From Propionibacteriaceae bacterium (lineage in GTDB: Bacteria; Actinomycetota; Actinomycetes; Propionibacteriales; Propionibacteriaceae), in NCBI GenBank assembly GCA_031267645.1, contig JAIRYW010000076.1, positions 18,793-82,792 of the forward strand: a stretch of 64,000 nt of DNA. Reading direction: 5' to 3'. A program made the translations under genes and the position numbers. The notes beneath the pieces are model-generated. The model worked only from the letters and a program-made list of their open reading frames with translations, made no database searches and was not told the origin of the DNA. The first letter of the stretch is position 1. Every line of letters begins with the position of its first letter. Positions 37,925-47,366 of this stretch are shown here, piece after piece.

Positions 37925-38989
37925 CTAAGCCGTCAACTCGCGCAAGGCGGCCGCCACCTCGGCCGCCCACAGACGGGCGCCGGCCCAGGCGCCGGTCAAA
38001 CCATTGCTGCCGTGCAGGGCGCCTAGGCGGCGGCTGGCGCCGACCGGCACGCCGGCTCGGCGCAAAGCCTCCACGTAGGCCTCGCCGCTCAGACGCAGGG
38101 GGTCGATCTCGGCCGTCATGATGTGGGCCGGCGGCAAACCGGTCAGATCGGTGGCGACCAGAGGCGAGACCAGGGGGTCGGCCGGGTCATGGCCCGGCGG
38201 CAGATAGAAACACCGCATCTCGGCCAAGTCGCTCAACCCGTTGACGGGCGCGTACTCCTCCAGCCAGGCCCCGTCCGGACGTAGGTCGAGGACGGGCACC
38301 TCCAACAGCTGGCCCCGGATGGCAGGGCCGCCGCGCCGACCGGCCAGCTGGCACAGGGCCGCCGCCAGGTTGCCGCCGGCCGAGATGCCGCCGATCACGA
38401 TCCGGTCTGGATCGATCGACAGTTGGGCCGCTTGTCGGCCGACCCAGAGCAAAGCGGCGTAGCAGTCCTCCAAACCGGCCGGGAAGCGGTGCTCGGGCGC
38501 CAAACGGTAGTCGACGTCGAACACCACGACGTCGGCGGCGACGGCCCGCTCGGCGGCCAGGGCGACGTTGACCCGCTCGTCGATCGAACCGAGCCACAAG
38601 GCGCCGCCGTGGAACAGCAGATAGGCCGGTCGCAGCTGAGTCGCCGCCGAGCCGGTCGGGCGGTACTCGCGCACCCGGATCGGTCCGGCCGGGCCTGGCG
38701 CCAGATGGGTGCGGGTCTCGACGCCGGTCGGCCCCGGTCGCCCGAACTCGGCGAACAGACGGTCGCCCAGGACCCGTTCCCAGACCCGGCGCTGGGCTGG
38801 ACTGGCGTCCAGGCGCCGACCGATCTCGGTCGAGATCTGGTCGATCCGGGTCAACCAGCGCCGCAGGGCGGGGTCCAACCAGAGCCCGTCGGCGCCCGGC
38901 TCGGTCGCCGACGAGACCAAGCCCGTACCGACTGGATCGGGCGGTCCGATCGGCCGACCGGCCGCAGCCTGGTCACTGGATAGGTTCAT
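37925..38989 (-). CDS. alpha/beta hydrolase, HSL-family esterase
   Basis: A 354-residue esterase of the hormone-sensitive-lipase family. It shows the oxyanion motif HGG in LLFHGGALWLG, the YRLAPEHRFPAGLEDCY block, the nucleophile elbow GISAGGNLAAAL, Asp in AEIDPLRLSGEAYVEAL and His in GALHGSNGL. The first 75 residues form an extra helical cap. The ATG at 38989 overlaps the stop of the ATPase gene dppF-like (ATGA), making the esterase the last gene of the importer unit. It probably hydrolyses an ester in the compound taken up. There is no signal peptide, so it acts inside the cell. Confidence 0.9.
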   Translation of the reverse strand: MNLSSDQAAAGRPIGPPDPVGTGLVSSATEPGADGLWLDPALRRWLTRIDQISTEIGRRLDASPAQRRVWERVLGDRLFAEFGRPGPTGVETRTHLAPGPAGPIRVREYRPTGSAATQLRPAYLLFHGGALWLGSIDERVNVALAAERAVAADVVVFDVDYRLAPEHRFPAGLEDCYAALLWVGRQAAQLSIDPDRIVIGGISAGGNLAAALCQLAGRRGGPAIRGQLLEVPVLDLRPDGAWLEEYAPVNGLSDLAEMRCFYLPPGHDPADPLVSPLVATDLTGLPPAHIMTAEIDPLRLSGEAYVEALRRAGVPVGASRRLGALHGSNGLTGAWAGARLWAAEVAAALRELTA

Positions 38990-39807
38990 GGGGTTTCCTT
39001 CCGGGCGGCCCGGCGGGCCCGCTGGGCGATGGGGTCGGGCAGGGGCACGGCGCTCAGCAGGGAGCGGGTGTAGGGCTGGCTGGGATGGTTGACGACCTCG
39101 TCCACCGGCCCTTGCTCCACCACCCGGCCCTGGTGCAGCACCACCACTCGGTCGGACATGTGCTCGACCACCGCCATGTCGTGCGAGATGAAGAGATAGG
39201 ACAGACCGACCCGGCGTTTGAGGTCCGACAGCAGGTTGAGCACCTGGGCCTGGATGGACAGGTCGAGGGCGGAGACCGCCTCGTCGCAGATGACCAGCTC
39301 CGGCTCCATGATCAGGGCCCGGGCGATGGCGACCCGTTGCCGCTGCCCGCCGGAGAAGTCCCTCGGGTAGCGGCGGGCGGTCGCGGGCGGCAGACCGACG
39401 ATGTCGAGCCACTGGGCCACTTTCTGGTCCGCCTCTCCCGGGCTGACCAGGCCGTGCGCCAGCGGCCCCTCGCGCAAGGTGGCGCCGATGGTACGAGCCG
39501 GGTTGAGCGACCCGAAGGGATTCTGGAAGATGGGCTGGATCAGCCGGGTCAACTGGCGTCGCCGCTTGGGGTCGGCCTGGACGATGTCCTCGCCCTTGAA
39601 CCAGATCCGTCCGGCGGTGACCGGCGCGAAGCCCAAGATGGCGTCGCCCAAGGTCGACTTGCCCGAGCCCGACTCCCCCACCAGACCCAGGGTCTCGCCT
39701 GGGGCGATCTCGATCGAGACGTCGTCGTTGGCCCGCAGCCCGGGGCGGCGCCGACCGCCCGGGTACTCCACCACCAGACCCTCGACCCGCAACAGTGGTT
39801 CGCTCAT
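38986..39807 (-). CDS. oligopeptide-type ABC transporter ATPase, DppF/OppF class
   Basis: A 273-residue ATPase. Walker A GESGSGKSTLG, the DppF-specific QPIFQNPFGSLNPARTIG, signature FSGGQRQRVAIARAL and Walker B LVICDEAVSALDLSIQ are visible, and the C-terminal peptide-importer tail carries VVEQGPVDEVVNHPSQPYT. The frame is open further upstream, but the ATG at 39807 overlaps the preceding stop (ATGA) and fits the family. Both its ends are coupled by 4-base overlaps. Confidence 0.92.
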   Translation of the reverse strand: MSEPLLRVEGLVVEYPGGRRRPGLRANDDVSIEIAPGETLGLVGESGSGKSTLGDAILGFAPVTAGRIWFKGEDIVQADPKRRRQLTRLIQPIFQNPFGSLNPARTIGATLREGPLAHGLVSPGEADQKVAQWLDIVGLPPATARRYPRDFSGGQRQRVAIARALIMEPELVICDEAVSALDLSIQAQVLNLLSDLKRRVGLSYLFISHDMAVVEHMSDRVVVLHQGRVVEQGPVDEVVNHPSQPYTRSLLSAVPLPDPIAQRARRAARKETP

Positions 39808-41834
39808 TTCGATCCCTCCGCCGCCGCCCGGGCCGGACCCGTCCCATTTCTGGACGGTCCCGCCGGCCCCTCGACCGGCTCCGCTTCCAGGCCGACCAGA
39901 GCCGGCGTCCGCTCCGATCTCAGGCAGCGGCTGGCCCGACCGGAGCCGATCCGACCCAAAGCGACCGGACCGGCCAGGCAAGCCGGCATGGCTTCGGCGC
40001 AACGGTCGGCGAAGTGGCAGCCGACCGGCCAGGAGCCCGGCGGCACGACCTGGCCGGGGATGGAGGGCAGGGGCCGCCCGGCCTGAGCGGTGGCCGGGTT
40101 GGCTGCGATCAGGGCCCGCGTGTAGGGATGGGCCGCGGCGGCGTAGACGGCCGTGGTCGGGCCGACTTCGACGATCTGACCGGCGTACATGACCAGGGCC
40201 CGGTCGGCCAAGTCGGCCAAGACTCCCCAATCATGGGTGACCAGCAGGACGGCCATGCCGAGCCGGGCTCTGAGCTCGTCCAGCAGGTCGAGCACCTGCT
40301 GTTGGACGGTGACGTCGAGGGCGGTGGTGGGCTCGTCCGCGATCAACAGTTGGGGCCGTCCGGCCAGGGCCAGGGCCAACCCGACGCGCTGGGCCATGCC
40401 ACCGGACAACTCGTGGGGATACCGGCTCAGGACCGACGCCGGATCGCGCAACTGGACCAATTCGAGCAGTTCCAGGGCCCGGGCCCGCCGGGCCGCCCGG
40501 GAGCCCCGGTCGTGCCGGCGCACCACCTCGTCCAATTGCGAGCCGATGGTGAAGACCGGATCCAAGGTGGTCATGGGCTCCTGCGGCACGTAGCCGATCT
40601 GGCCGCCGCGCAAACGGTTGAGCTGGGCCGGACTCATGTCCCGGACCTGGTCGCCGCGGTAGTCGATCGAGCCGTCCATAATCCGTCCGCCGGGCGGCAG
40701 CAGGTCGATCAGGGCCCGAGCGGTGACCGTCTTGCCGGAGCCCGACTCGCCCACGATGCCCAGGACCTCGCCGGCCCTGACTTCGAAAGAGGCGCCTTTG
40801 AGCACCGTCACGCCCCGGCCGGCCGGTCCGAACTCGACCGTCAGGTCGCGCACCGTCAACCAGACCTCGACCTCTTCGGCCGCGTCGTCGGCCCAGGCCG
40901 TCGGGTCGTCGGGCAGGTCCAGCGGCTGTCCGCCGATTCCGCTCTGGGCCGAGGCGGTGGTCGACTGGAGGGCCGGCGCCGCGGTCTGGGCGACGGACGG
41001 AGCCGGGCCGGATCCGCCCCGGCTGGTAGCGACGTCGCGCACCCCGTCGCCGACCAGGCCCAGGGCCAGCACCACCAGCCCGATCACGAAGCCCGGCGGC
41101 AGCAGCTGGAAGGGATGGGAGGACAGCACGTTGGAGGCCTCCCCGATCATCGAGCCCCAGCTGGGGTTGGGCGGTTTGACCGAGAAGCCGAGGAAGGCCA
41201 GGCCGGACTCGGTCAAGATGGCGGAGGCGGCGAAGAGAGCGACCTGGACGATGACCTGGCCCCACAGATTGGGCAGGATGTGACGGCGCAGCACGGCCGG
41301 GCCACTCAAGCCGGCGGCCCGGGCGGCTTTGACGTACAACTCCCCGGCCGCCGCCAGGGTGGAGGCCCGCACCACCCGGAAGAGGGAACCGAAACCGAGC
41401 ACGCCGAGAGTGATCATGGCGGCCGTCAGGTTGGCGGAGAAGACCGACAGCACCACCAGCAGGATGATGATGACGGGGGTGGCGAAGATGACTTCGACCA
41501 CTCGCCCCAACACCCGGTCGACCGCTCCCCGCCGGTAGCCCGCGATCAGGCCCAGGGGCAGACCCAAGACGGTGAAGACGCTGACCGCCAGGACCGAGCC
41601 GGACAGGGTCACCCGGCCGCCGTACAACAGCCGTGACAAGATGTCCCGCCCCAGGCTGTCGGCCCCCAACCAGTGGGCGGCCGAAGGCAGCTGGTTGGCG
41701 GCCATCAGGTCTTGTTTGAGGGGGTCGTAGGGAGCGATCAGGTCGGCCAGCAGGCAGGCCGCCACGATCAGGACCACCACCGTGGCGGCGGCCAGAGCCA
41801 GCGGTTGGCGCAGGAAACGGCCCAGGGCGGTCAT
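39804..41834 (-). CDS. fused permease-ATPase of an oligopeptide-type importer (DppC-DppD fusion)
   Basis: A 676-residue protein in which the DppC-like permease (residues 1-270, five to six helices, with the EAA-like loop AARAAGLSGPAVLRRHILP at 170-188) continues through an alanine-rich linker of about 50 residues into a DppD-like ATPase. Walker A is GESGSGKT at 362-369, signature LSGGM near 476, Walker B LLIADEPTTALD near 496. The C-terminal end has the Cys cluster of peptide-importer ATPases (VGCHFADRCAEAMPAC). The ATG at 41834 overlaps the permease dppB-like stop. Such fusions occur in actinobacteria. It imports together with the DppF-like ATPase. Confidence 0.9.
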   Translation of the reverse strand: MTALGRFLRQPLALAAATVVVLIVAACLLADLIAPYDPLKQDLMAANQLPSAAHWLGADSLGRDILSRLLYGGRVTLSGSVLAVSVFTVLGLPLGLIAGYRRGAVDRVLGRVVEVIFATPVIIILLVVLSVFSANLTAAMITLGVLGFGSLFRVVRASTLAAAGELYVKAARAAGLSGPAVLRRHILPNLWGQVIVQVALFAASAILTESGLAFLGFSVKPPNPSWGSMIGEASNVLSSHPFQLLPPGFVIGLVVLALGLVGDGVRDVATSRGGSGPAPSVAQTAAPALQSTTASAQSGIGGQPLDLPDDPTAWADDAAEEVEVWLTVRDLTVEFGPAGRGVTVLKGASFEVRAGEVLGIVGESGSGKTVTARALIDLLPPGGRIMDGSIDYRGDQVRDMSPAQLNRLRGGQIGYVPQEPMTTLDPVFTIGSQLDEVVRRHDRGSRAARRARALELLELVQLRDPASVLSRYPHELSGGMAQRVGLALALAGRPQLLIADEPTTALDVTVQQQVLDLLDELRARLGMAVLLVTHDWGVLADLADRALVMYAGQIVEVGPTTAVYAAAAHPYTRALIAANPATAQAGRPLPSIPGQVVPPGSWPVGCHFADRCAEAMPACLAGPVALGRIGSGRASRCLRSERTPALVGLEAEPVEGPAGPSRNGTGPARAAAEGSK

Positions 41835-42772
41835 CGCAGCCTCGCTTTCGGGTTGAGCCAGCCGTACAACAGGTCGACCGCCAGATTGGCCAGGACCACG
41901 AAACAGGCGAAGGTCAAAGCCACGCCTTCGACCACCGGGATGTCGTGCTGGGCGGTGGCCCGCACCACCAGGGAGCCCAGGCCGGGGTAGGCGAAGACGT
42001 TCTCGACCAAGACGGTGCCGGAGAACAAGCCGACGAACATCAGCCCCATCACGGTGGTGACCGGGATGGCGGCGTTCTTGAGGGCGTGTTTGTAGACGAT
42101 GGACCGTTCGGACAGCCCCTGGGAGCGCATGGCGGCGACGTAGCCCGAATCCAGTTGGACGCCCATGGCGTCCCGAGTCTGTTTGGCGATGGTGGCCACC
42201 CCGCCCACCCCCAGGGTGACGACCGGCAAGACCAAGGACTTGGCCCAGCCGGCCGGCGAGGTGGCGAAGGGCACGTAGCCGGTGGCGGGCAGCCAGCCCA
42301 GCCCGACCGCGAACAAGGTGACCAGGACCAGGCCGAGCCAGAAGTTGGGGATCGAGATGCCGAGCAGGGAGGCCACGTCGGTGATCCGTCCCAGCCGGCC
42401 CCGCCGGCGGGCGCTGGCCACGCCCAGGGCCACGCCGACCAGGGCCGAGAAGAGCAAACTGCCCACCACCAGGGCCATGGTCGGCGCGATGCGGGAGCCG
42501 ATGATCTGGCCGACCGCTTCGTTGGAGAAGATCGAGGCCCCGAAGTCGCCCCGCAGGACGCCGCTCAGCCAGTCCCAGTAGCGTTCGGGCAAGGGGTCGT
42601 TCAGACCCAGGCGCTGACGCAGGGCCTCGTATTGCTCGACCGACCCCTTCGCCCCCAGGATGGCCCGGGCGGCGTCCCCGGGGGCGAAGGAGATCAGCAC
42701 GAAGGTCAAAGCCGAGACGACGAACAGCAGCAGGGCCGAGGTGGCCAGCCAACGGGCCAACAAACGTGTCAT
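41831..42772 (-). CDS. oligopeptide-type ABC transporter permease, DppB class
   Basis: A 313-residue permease with six membrane segments. The N-terminal helix is followed by the DppB-typical external region (GDAARAILGAKGSVEQYEAL, then RQRLGLNDPLPERYW) and the EAA loop YVAAMRSQGLSERSIVYKHAL. It ends with the family segment GLGSLVVRATAQHDIPVVEG. It overlaps the fused permease/ATPase gene by four bases and starts about 20 bp after the binding-protein gene. Confidence 0.93.
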   Translation of the reverse strand: MTRLLARWLATSALLLFVVSALTFVLISFAPGDAARAILGAKGSVEQYEALRQRLGLNDPLPERYWDWLSGVLRGDFGASIFSNEAVGQIIGSRIAPTMALVVGSLLFSALVGVALGVASARRRGRLGRITDVASLLGISIPNFWLGLVLVTLFAVGLGWLPATGYVPFATSPAGWAKSLVLPVVTLGVGGVATIAKQTRDAMGVQLDSGYVAAMRSQGLSERSIVYKHALKNAAIPVTTVMGLMFVGLFSGTVLVENVFAYPGLGSLVVRATAQHDIPVVEGVALTFACFVVLANLAVDLLYGWLNPKARLR

Positions 42773-42792
42773 CTCGGCTTCACCTCACCTGA

Positions 42793-44397
42793 TCAGGAGC
42801 CGGCCGGCTTGAGGTCGATGATGGCCACCAGCGGGCTGGCCCCGCTGGTGGTGGTGACCGCCACCGGGTCGATCTTGGCGGTGGCGTACTGCCCCAGGGG
42901 CACCCAGGCCACCGGCGCGAACCAGGCCAGCTCGACCAGCCGGGTCTCGATCTGCTGGCTCAGGGCCTCCACCTGGTCGGCCGGGGCTTTGGCCAGTTGG
43001 TCGTACAACTCCGTGATCTGGTCGTCTTGGGTGCGGAAGGGGTTGAACAAGGCCCCCGGACCGAACAGGTTGATGCCCTCCAGGTACATCGGCATGGAGC
43101 CGAAGCCGATCCAAGCCACCGGGTAGGCCCCCGTCGCCATCAGATTGAAGAACTCGTTGACGTCGGCCTTGGACTCGACCACCAGATTGATCCCGACTTC
43201 GGCCAACTGTCCGGCGATGGCCTGGGTCACCAGGTCGCCGCTGGCGAAGGGGGTGGACAGGGTGGGCAGATCGAGCCCGTCGGCGTAACCGGCCTCGGCC
43301 AGTAGACTACGAGCCTTGTCCGGGTCGTAGGCGTAATAGTCGTCCAGGGCGGGCACGTAGCCGACCCCGTTGACGGTCTGAGTGGTGGGCCGGCCGGTGG
43401 CGCCCAGCAGAGCGGTGGCGATGGTCTCACGGTCGAGGGCGTAGTTGATGGCTTGACGCACCCGGATGTCGCCCAGCGCCGGGACCATCTGGCCGTCGCG
43501 GTCGTTGAGGGCGATGCCCTGGAAGACCTGGGGCACGAAATGGGTGGTCAGCCCGGCTTCCTGAGCCGCTTGAGCGGTGGTGAAGTCGCCTTGGGCGAAG
43601 TCGGCCTGTCCGGAGCGCAGCGCGTTCAGAACCGAGTTGATATTGGGGATGACCTTGATGGTGACCTTGTCCCAGTGGATGTTGTCAGGGTCCCAATAGT
43701 TCGGGTTGGGCTGGTAGACGTAGGTGTCGCCGGTGATGGTGGCGGACGCGTCGAGCACGTAGGGACCGGCCCCGTGGGTCTCGGAGCCCAGTTTGGCGGT
43801 GTTGGCCAGGCCCTCCGGCGAGATGATCTGGGTGACGCCGACGCCAGATTGGGCGAACAGGTAGACCAGCTCCGGGTTGGGCTGCGACAAGGTGACGCGG
43901 ACCGTCAACGGACCGGTCGCCTCGATCTTCTCGAAAGTCGCGATGGAGTCCCCCAGCTGGCCGCCGGCCCCTTTGACGTAGACGAGGTGGTCGACCACGC
44001 CCTGGGCCGTCAGTTGGCCGCCGTCGGCGAAGGTGACGTTCGGTCGCAGGGTCAGCTCGAAGACGGTGTTGCCCTCGCCGACGTAGCCCCATTCCGTGGC
44101 CAGGGAGGACCGGATCGTGCCGTCGGAGGAAGTTTGGATGAGCGGCGCGTAGGCCAGGTCGGTGAACCACTGAGCGGCCTGATTGATCAGGGCCGGGTCG
44201 AGGGTGCCGGGGTCGGACTGTGAGGCGATGGTCAACTCGCCCTTGCCAGGGGCGTCGGAGCCCCCACCGCCGGGGGAAGCGGAGGAGCAGGCTGTCAGGG
44301 CCAAGGCGGCGGCCAGGCCGATGGCCGAAACGGCGGCCAGGAAGCGGGATCGATGGGCTCGGTTACGGTGGCTCGGTCGGGTCGGGGTGGACGTCAT
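42793..44397 (-). CDS. oligopeptide-type ABC transporter binding lipoprotein
   Basis: A 534-residue extracellular substrate-binding protein of family 5 (OppA/DppA/NikA). The signal ends in the lipobox LTAC at about residue 37. Further marks are LTIASQSDPGTLDPAL, the VFELTLRPNVTFADGGQLTAQ block and IRVQINYALDRETIATALLG-like RVRQAINYALDRE. GGAGAAG precedes the ATG. Such proteins bind peptides but also opines, glycosides or antibiotics. The link to two esterases argues that the ligand carries an ester or acyl group; this is inference. Confidence 0.92.
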   Translation of the reverse strand: MTSTPTRPSHRNRAHRSRFLAAVSAIGLAAALALTACSSASPGGGGSDAPGKGELTIASQSDPGTLDPALINQAAQWFTDLAYAPLIQTSSDGTIRSSLATEWGYVGEGNTVFELTLRPNVTFADGGQLTAQGVVDHLVYVKGAGGQLGDSIATFEKIEATGPLTVRVTLSQPNPELVYLFAQSGVGVTQIISPEGLANTAKLGSETHGAGPYVLDASATITGDTYVYQPNPNYWDPDNIHWDKVTIKVIPNINSVLNALRSGQADFAQGDFTTAQAAQEAGLTTHFVPQVFQGIALNDRDGQMVPALGDIRVRQAINYALDRETIATALLGATGRPTTQTVNGVGYVPALDDYYAYDPDKARSLLAEAGYADGLDLPTLSTPFASGDLVTQAIAGQLAEVGINLVVESKADVNEFFNLMATGAYPVAWIGFGSMPMYLEGINLFGPGALFNPFRTQDDQITELYDQLAKAPADQVEALSQQIETRLVELAWFAPVAWVPLGQYATAKIDPVAVTTTSGASPLVAIIDLKPAGS

Positions 44398-44482
44398 TGT
44401 CTTCTCCTGGGTGGTTGGACGGACGCAGCCGATGGTCTTACGTCAGCTGCCTATTCACATGAAACCCGAAGCAGACGTATGA

Positions 44483-44523
44483 TGTCAATAATTTTTCGAA
44501 GCACTTCGATAAATTCGTCGAAG
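44483..44523. promoter_or_regulatory. AT-rich divergent control region
   Basis: Between the binding-protein gene and the second esterase gene lies a distinctly AT-rich stretch. It contains TTGACA on the minus strand (44488-44483), a plausible -35 for the importer unit, and the inverted repeat CTTCGA (44504-44509) / TCGAAG (44518-44523), with another TTCGAAG just before. This looks like a regulator site shared by both directions. Confidence 0.45.
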
Positions 44524-44652
44524 ATCCCGCCGGCCCCTCCGTGGGCGACGGGATCCCAGGCGGCAGACTGGGCGCCACCGATCCCGCCCGGGCCCCGGCT
44601 CGGCCGACCGGCCCATCTCAGCTCCGCCGCCGTCCCGTGAGGAGGGCCCGCC

Positions 44653-45741
44653 ATGTCGATCGACCCAGTCATCCAGCGGATCCAGGCCGAGGTCAAGGCC
44701 GCCGCCGCCAAACCGAGTTCGCAGCCGGCCCAGTGGCGGGCCGAAGCCCTGCGCCTGGACCAGTTGATGGCCGCGGAGGCTTACGGCCAGCCGGCCGCGG
44801 TGGAGACCGAGGACGTCTTCATCGACCCGCCCGGACTGCCTCGTCTCAGGCTGCGGCTGTACCACCCGCCGGCCGACAGGACCCCGACCGACGGCGGGGC
44901 CGACGCCAACGACCCGGACGGCGGCCCGACGGCCGACCAGCCGGGCGGACCCTCAGACCGACGAGGGGCCTACCTGGGCTTCTTCGGCGGGGCTTTCCGG
45001 CAAGGTGGGCTGGACTTCCCCAGCGTCGACTGGACTTGGCGGGAGAGGGCCCGGCGGAGCGGTTCGTTAGTGGTCGGCGTCGATTATGCCCTGGCCCCCG
45101 AGCACCCGTACCCCACCGCCGTCGAGCAGGGCCACGCCGCCCTGGAATGGTTGGCCGGTCAGGCCGACCGCTGGCGAGTCGACCCCGACCGTCTGGTCAT
45201 CGGCGGCCTGTCCTCGGGCGGCAACCTGGCCGCCGCCGTGGCTCTGATGGCGCGCGACCGGGGCGGTCCCCGGTTGGCCCTGCAGATCTTGGAGGTGCCC
45301 GCCCTCGACCTGACCGGACGACACCTCGACTTGGCCGCCGCCCGCGGTCTGGGGGCGCCGGGGTTCTTGATCAAATTCGGCCTCCGGGTGGTGGCCAAGA
45401 CCTACCTCGGGCCGCGAGCCGCCCAACTGGCCCGTCAGCCCTACGCCTCTCCCCTCCTAGCCGACGACCTGGCCGGCTTGCCGCCCAGCCTGATCCTGAC
45501 CGCCGAGCACGACATCCTGCGGGGCGACGGCCTGGCTTACGCCGACCGCCTGCGCCGAGCCGGGGTCGACGCCACCGCCTTGGTCTACACCGGCCAGACC
45601 CACGAGAGTTCTGTCTTCACCCGAGTGCTGCCCTCGGCCCGGCATTGGCAGGGCGTCGTCAACCAAGCCCTGGCCGCCTGCTCCAACACCAACCATCCAC
45701 GAACCAGCTGTGCGACCTTTAGTCGCGAATCGACGCTCTAA
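44653..45741 (+). CDS. alpha/beta hydrolase, HSL-family esterase, divergent from the importer
   Basis: A 362-residue HSL-family esterase. The nucleophile elbow is GLSSGGNLAAAV, Asp lies in AEHDILRGDGLAYADRL and His in GQTHESSVF. YALAPEHPYPTAVEQGHAAL fits the family. The oxyanion motif is FFGGAFRQG instead of HGGG, so the conserved His is replaced by Phe; activity may be altered. A loop rich in Asp/Gly (about residues 80-105) is inserted before it. AGGAGGG eight bases upstream is a good ribosome binding site. It is divergent from the importer, whose unit ends with a related esterase. Confidence 0.87.
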   Translation: MSIDPVIQRIQAEVKAAAAKPSSQPAQWRAEALRLDQLMAAEAYGQPAAVETEDVFIDPPGLPRLRLRLYHPPADRTPTDGGADANDPDGGPTADQPGGPSDRRGAYLGFFGGAFRQGGLDFPSVDWTWRERARRSGSLVVGVDYALAPEHPYPTAVEQGHAALEWLAGQADRWRVDPDRLVIGGLSSGGNLAAAVALMARDRGGPRLALQILEVPALDLTGRHLDLAAARGLGAPGFLIKFGLRVVAKTYLGPRAAQLARQPYASPLLADDLAGLPPSLILTAEHDILRGDGLAYADRLRRAGVDATALVYTGQTHESSVFTRVLPSARHWQGVVNQALAACSNTNHPRTSCATFSRESTL

Positions 45742-45770
45742 GCGAAGCCGCTGAATAGGGCGACGCCAGA

Positions 45771-47366
45771 TCAATAAATAATATGAACGATTCCAAATCC
45801 GGCCGACCCGCGCGTCCATAAATAGGAAGATCCGGCGCGCTGGTAGCTATCGTCGAGCCTAGGAACCCCCTCGAACCCGTAGATGCCATCACCGGCGTAA
45901 TTGTAGATCCGTGATACCTCGGCGGCTTCGCTGGGACTCAGATCGTATTCGGTTTCGGCGGCGGTGATGATCACTCCCGGCACCCCGTCATAGAATTCGT
46001 CTTCGAACGGCACCGCACTGAGCACAGGCATGCTCTCATCGCCTTCGAAATTCCATTCATAGAATATGACACTGATACCGTCCCGATTGAGCAGTGTGAA
46101 AAGATCCGGGCCACCATAGTTATCCGTGTCAATACCAGCCTCAAACAATCCGCCTTTTAGAGCGCGGACGCGTTGGTAATTACCAGGCACCGAAACGCCT
46201 CCCGTATCCCTTTGATAAGCCTCATCGGGATCAAGTATCGCAGCGACTAGCCCACCCTGACTGTCAATTATCGTGTCATAGCCGTGGCCTTGGCTGACGA
46301 ACGCCCGCCCGCCCGAGAAATCAGACGCGGCGAGATATCCCGGCTCAATGGCTACTTGGCCGTCCGCGCCCAAGTAGCCCCAAAGTCCGGAGGCGTCGGC
46401 GAATGGATAAAGTCCCTCGGAGCCTGGCTCGAGATCCTGAAATTCAGCTGGAACAATGACCGCGCCATCACTTCCAATAATAGCGCGACGATCATTGCTC
46501 GTCGCCACGAGCAAGGTGCCATCACCATTATTCTCTATCCGGTCGTACTCGTCGGCTGGTATGACGAAGTTTCCCGCCGTGTCTATCACTCCTCGGTAGC
46601 CGTAATCGAGCACGGCGACCCCGCCCGCAAAGTCATAGTGGTTCTCACCGCTCAGCCCCAGGCTGGCCCGGGGGATGACCAAGGCGCCGGTCGTGTCGAT
46701 ATAACCACCATCGATATCGTAATCGACCTGGCCATTGGAAGGCGCGCTATTGACGTCCACCCAGGCCAAACCGTCGTGGAAGGAGCCGCCATCATTGTAA
46801 AGTCCCCACGGAATGACAATGTCACCGTCGTCGTCCAACCAGGCGACACTCTCATCCGAGTAACCGAAAGAGCCACCCCGTTCCAGGTTTATATGTATAT
46901 CGATGAGTCCTTCGGCCATGGCCCGGTAGACCTCCAGACCGTGCGTCACAGGCACAACCACATCGCCTTCGATGTTCGCTATCCCGTGGTCGTCATTCAA
47001 TGAGCTGCTATGTTCGACGCCGTTATTGACACCGAATATCACGAGATCGCTCCCCTCGATCCATTCGGCCGAACGGCAGGCGATGCCGGTGGTCGTCACG
47101 ACTGAACCGGTGGTGTCGACGAAGACAAGTAACCCGTCTTCTATCACCGGTGCTATCCCGGCCGGGTTGAACGCCGCGACTTTCTCGAAGCGCAGAGCCC
47201 CATCGGTCGCAGCCGCGTCGACTATCACCTCCAATCGTGCCGGTGGCCGGGTCGTGTCAGAGGGGGAATCGGCGCCATCGACACGGCCTTGGCAGCCGGA
47301 GAGAGCGAGGCAGATGACGGCGGCGACGGCGAGGGCGGATCGGAGAGGTTCTCGGACGGCGGACAT
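45771..47366 (-). CDS. WG-repeat lipoprotein
   Basis: A 531-residue secreted lipoprotein: signal peptide with lipobox LSGC near residue 27 (AVAAVICLALSGC), then a short Asp/Ser/Thr-rich linker and about eight WG-type beta repeats such as AWLDDDGDIVIPWGLYNDGG, GYIDTTGALVIP, GVIDTAGNFVIP and LWGYLGADGQVAIEPGYL. Such repeats probably form a propeller or beta-solenoid at the cell surface; function is unknown. The ATG at 47366 is chosen over a GTG six bases earlier because AAGGAG then has proper spacing. The gene is markedly less GC-rich and more irregular in codon use than its neighbours, which suggests transfer. Confidence 0.8.
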   Translation of the reverse strand: MSAVREPLRSALAVAAVICLALSGCQGRVDGADSPSDTTRPPARLEVIVDAAATDGALRFEKVAAFNPAGIAPVIEDGLLVFVDTTGSVVTTTGIACRSAEWIEGSDLVIFGVNNGVEHSSSLNDDHGIANIEGDVVVPVTHGLEVYRAMAEGLIDIHINLERGGSFGYSDESVAWLDDDGDIVIPWGLYNDGGSFHDGLAWVDVNSAPSNGQVDYDIDGGYIDTTGALVIPRASLGLSGENHYDFAGGVAVLDYGYRGVIDTAGNFVIPADEYDRIENNGDGTLLVATSNDRRAIIGSDGAVIVPAEFQDLEPGSEGLYPFADASGLWGYLGADGQVAIEPGYLAASDFSGGRAFVSQGHGYDTIIDSQGGLVAAILDPDEAYQRDTGGVSVPGNYQRVRALKGGLFEAGIDTDNYGGPDLFTLLNRDGISVIFYEWNFEGDESMPVLSAVPFEDEFYDGVPGVIITAAETEYDLSPSEAAEVSRIYNYAGDGIYGFEGVPRLDDSYQRAGSSYLWTRGSAGFGIVHIIY

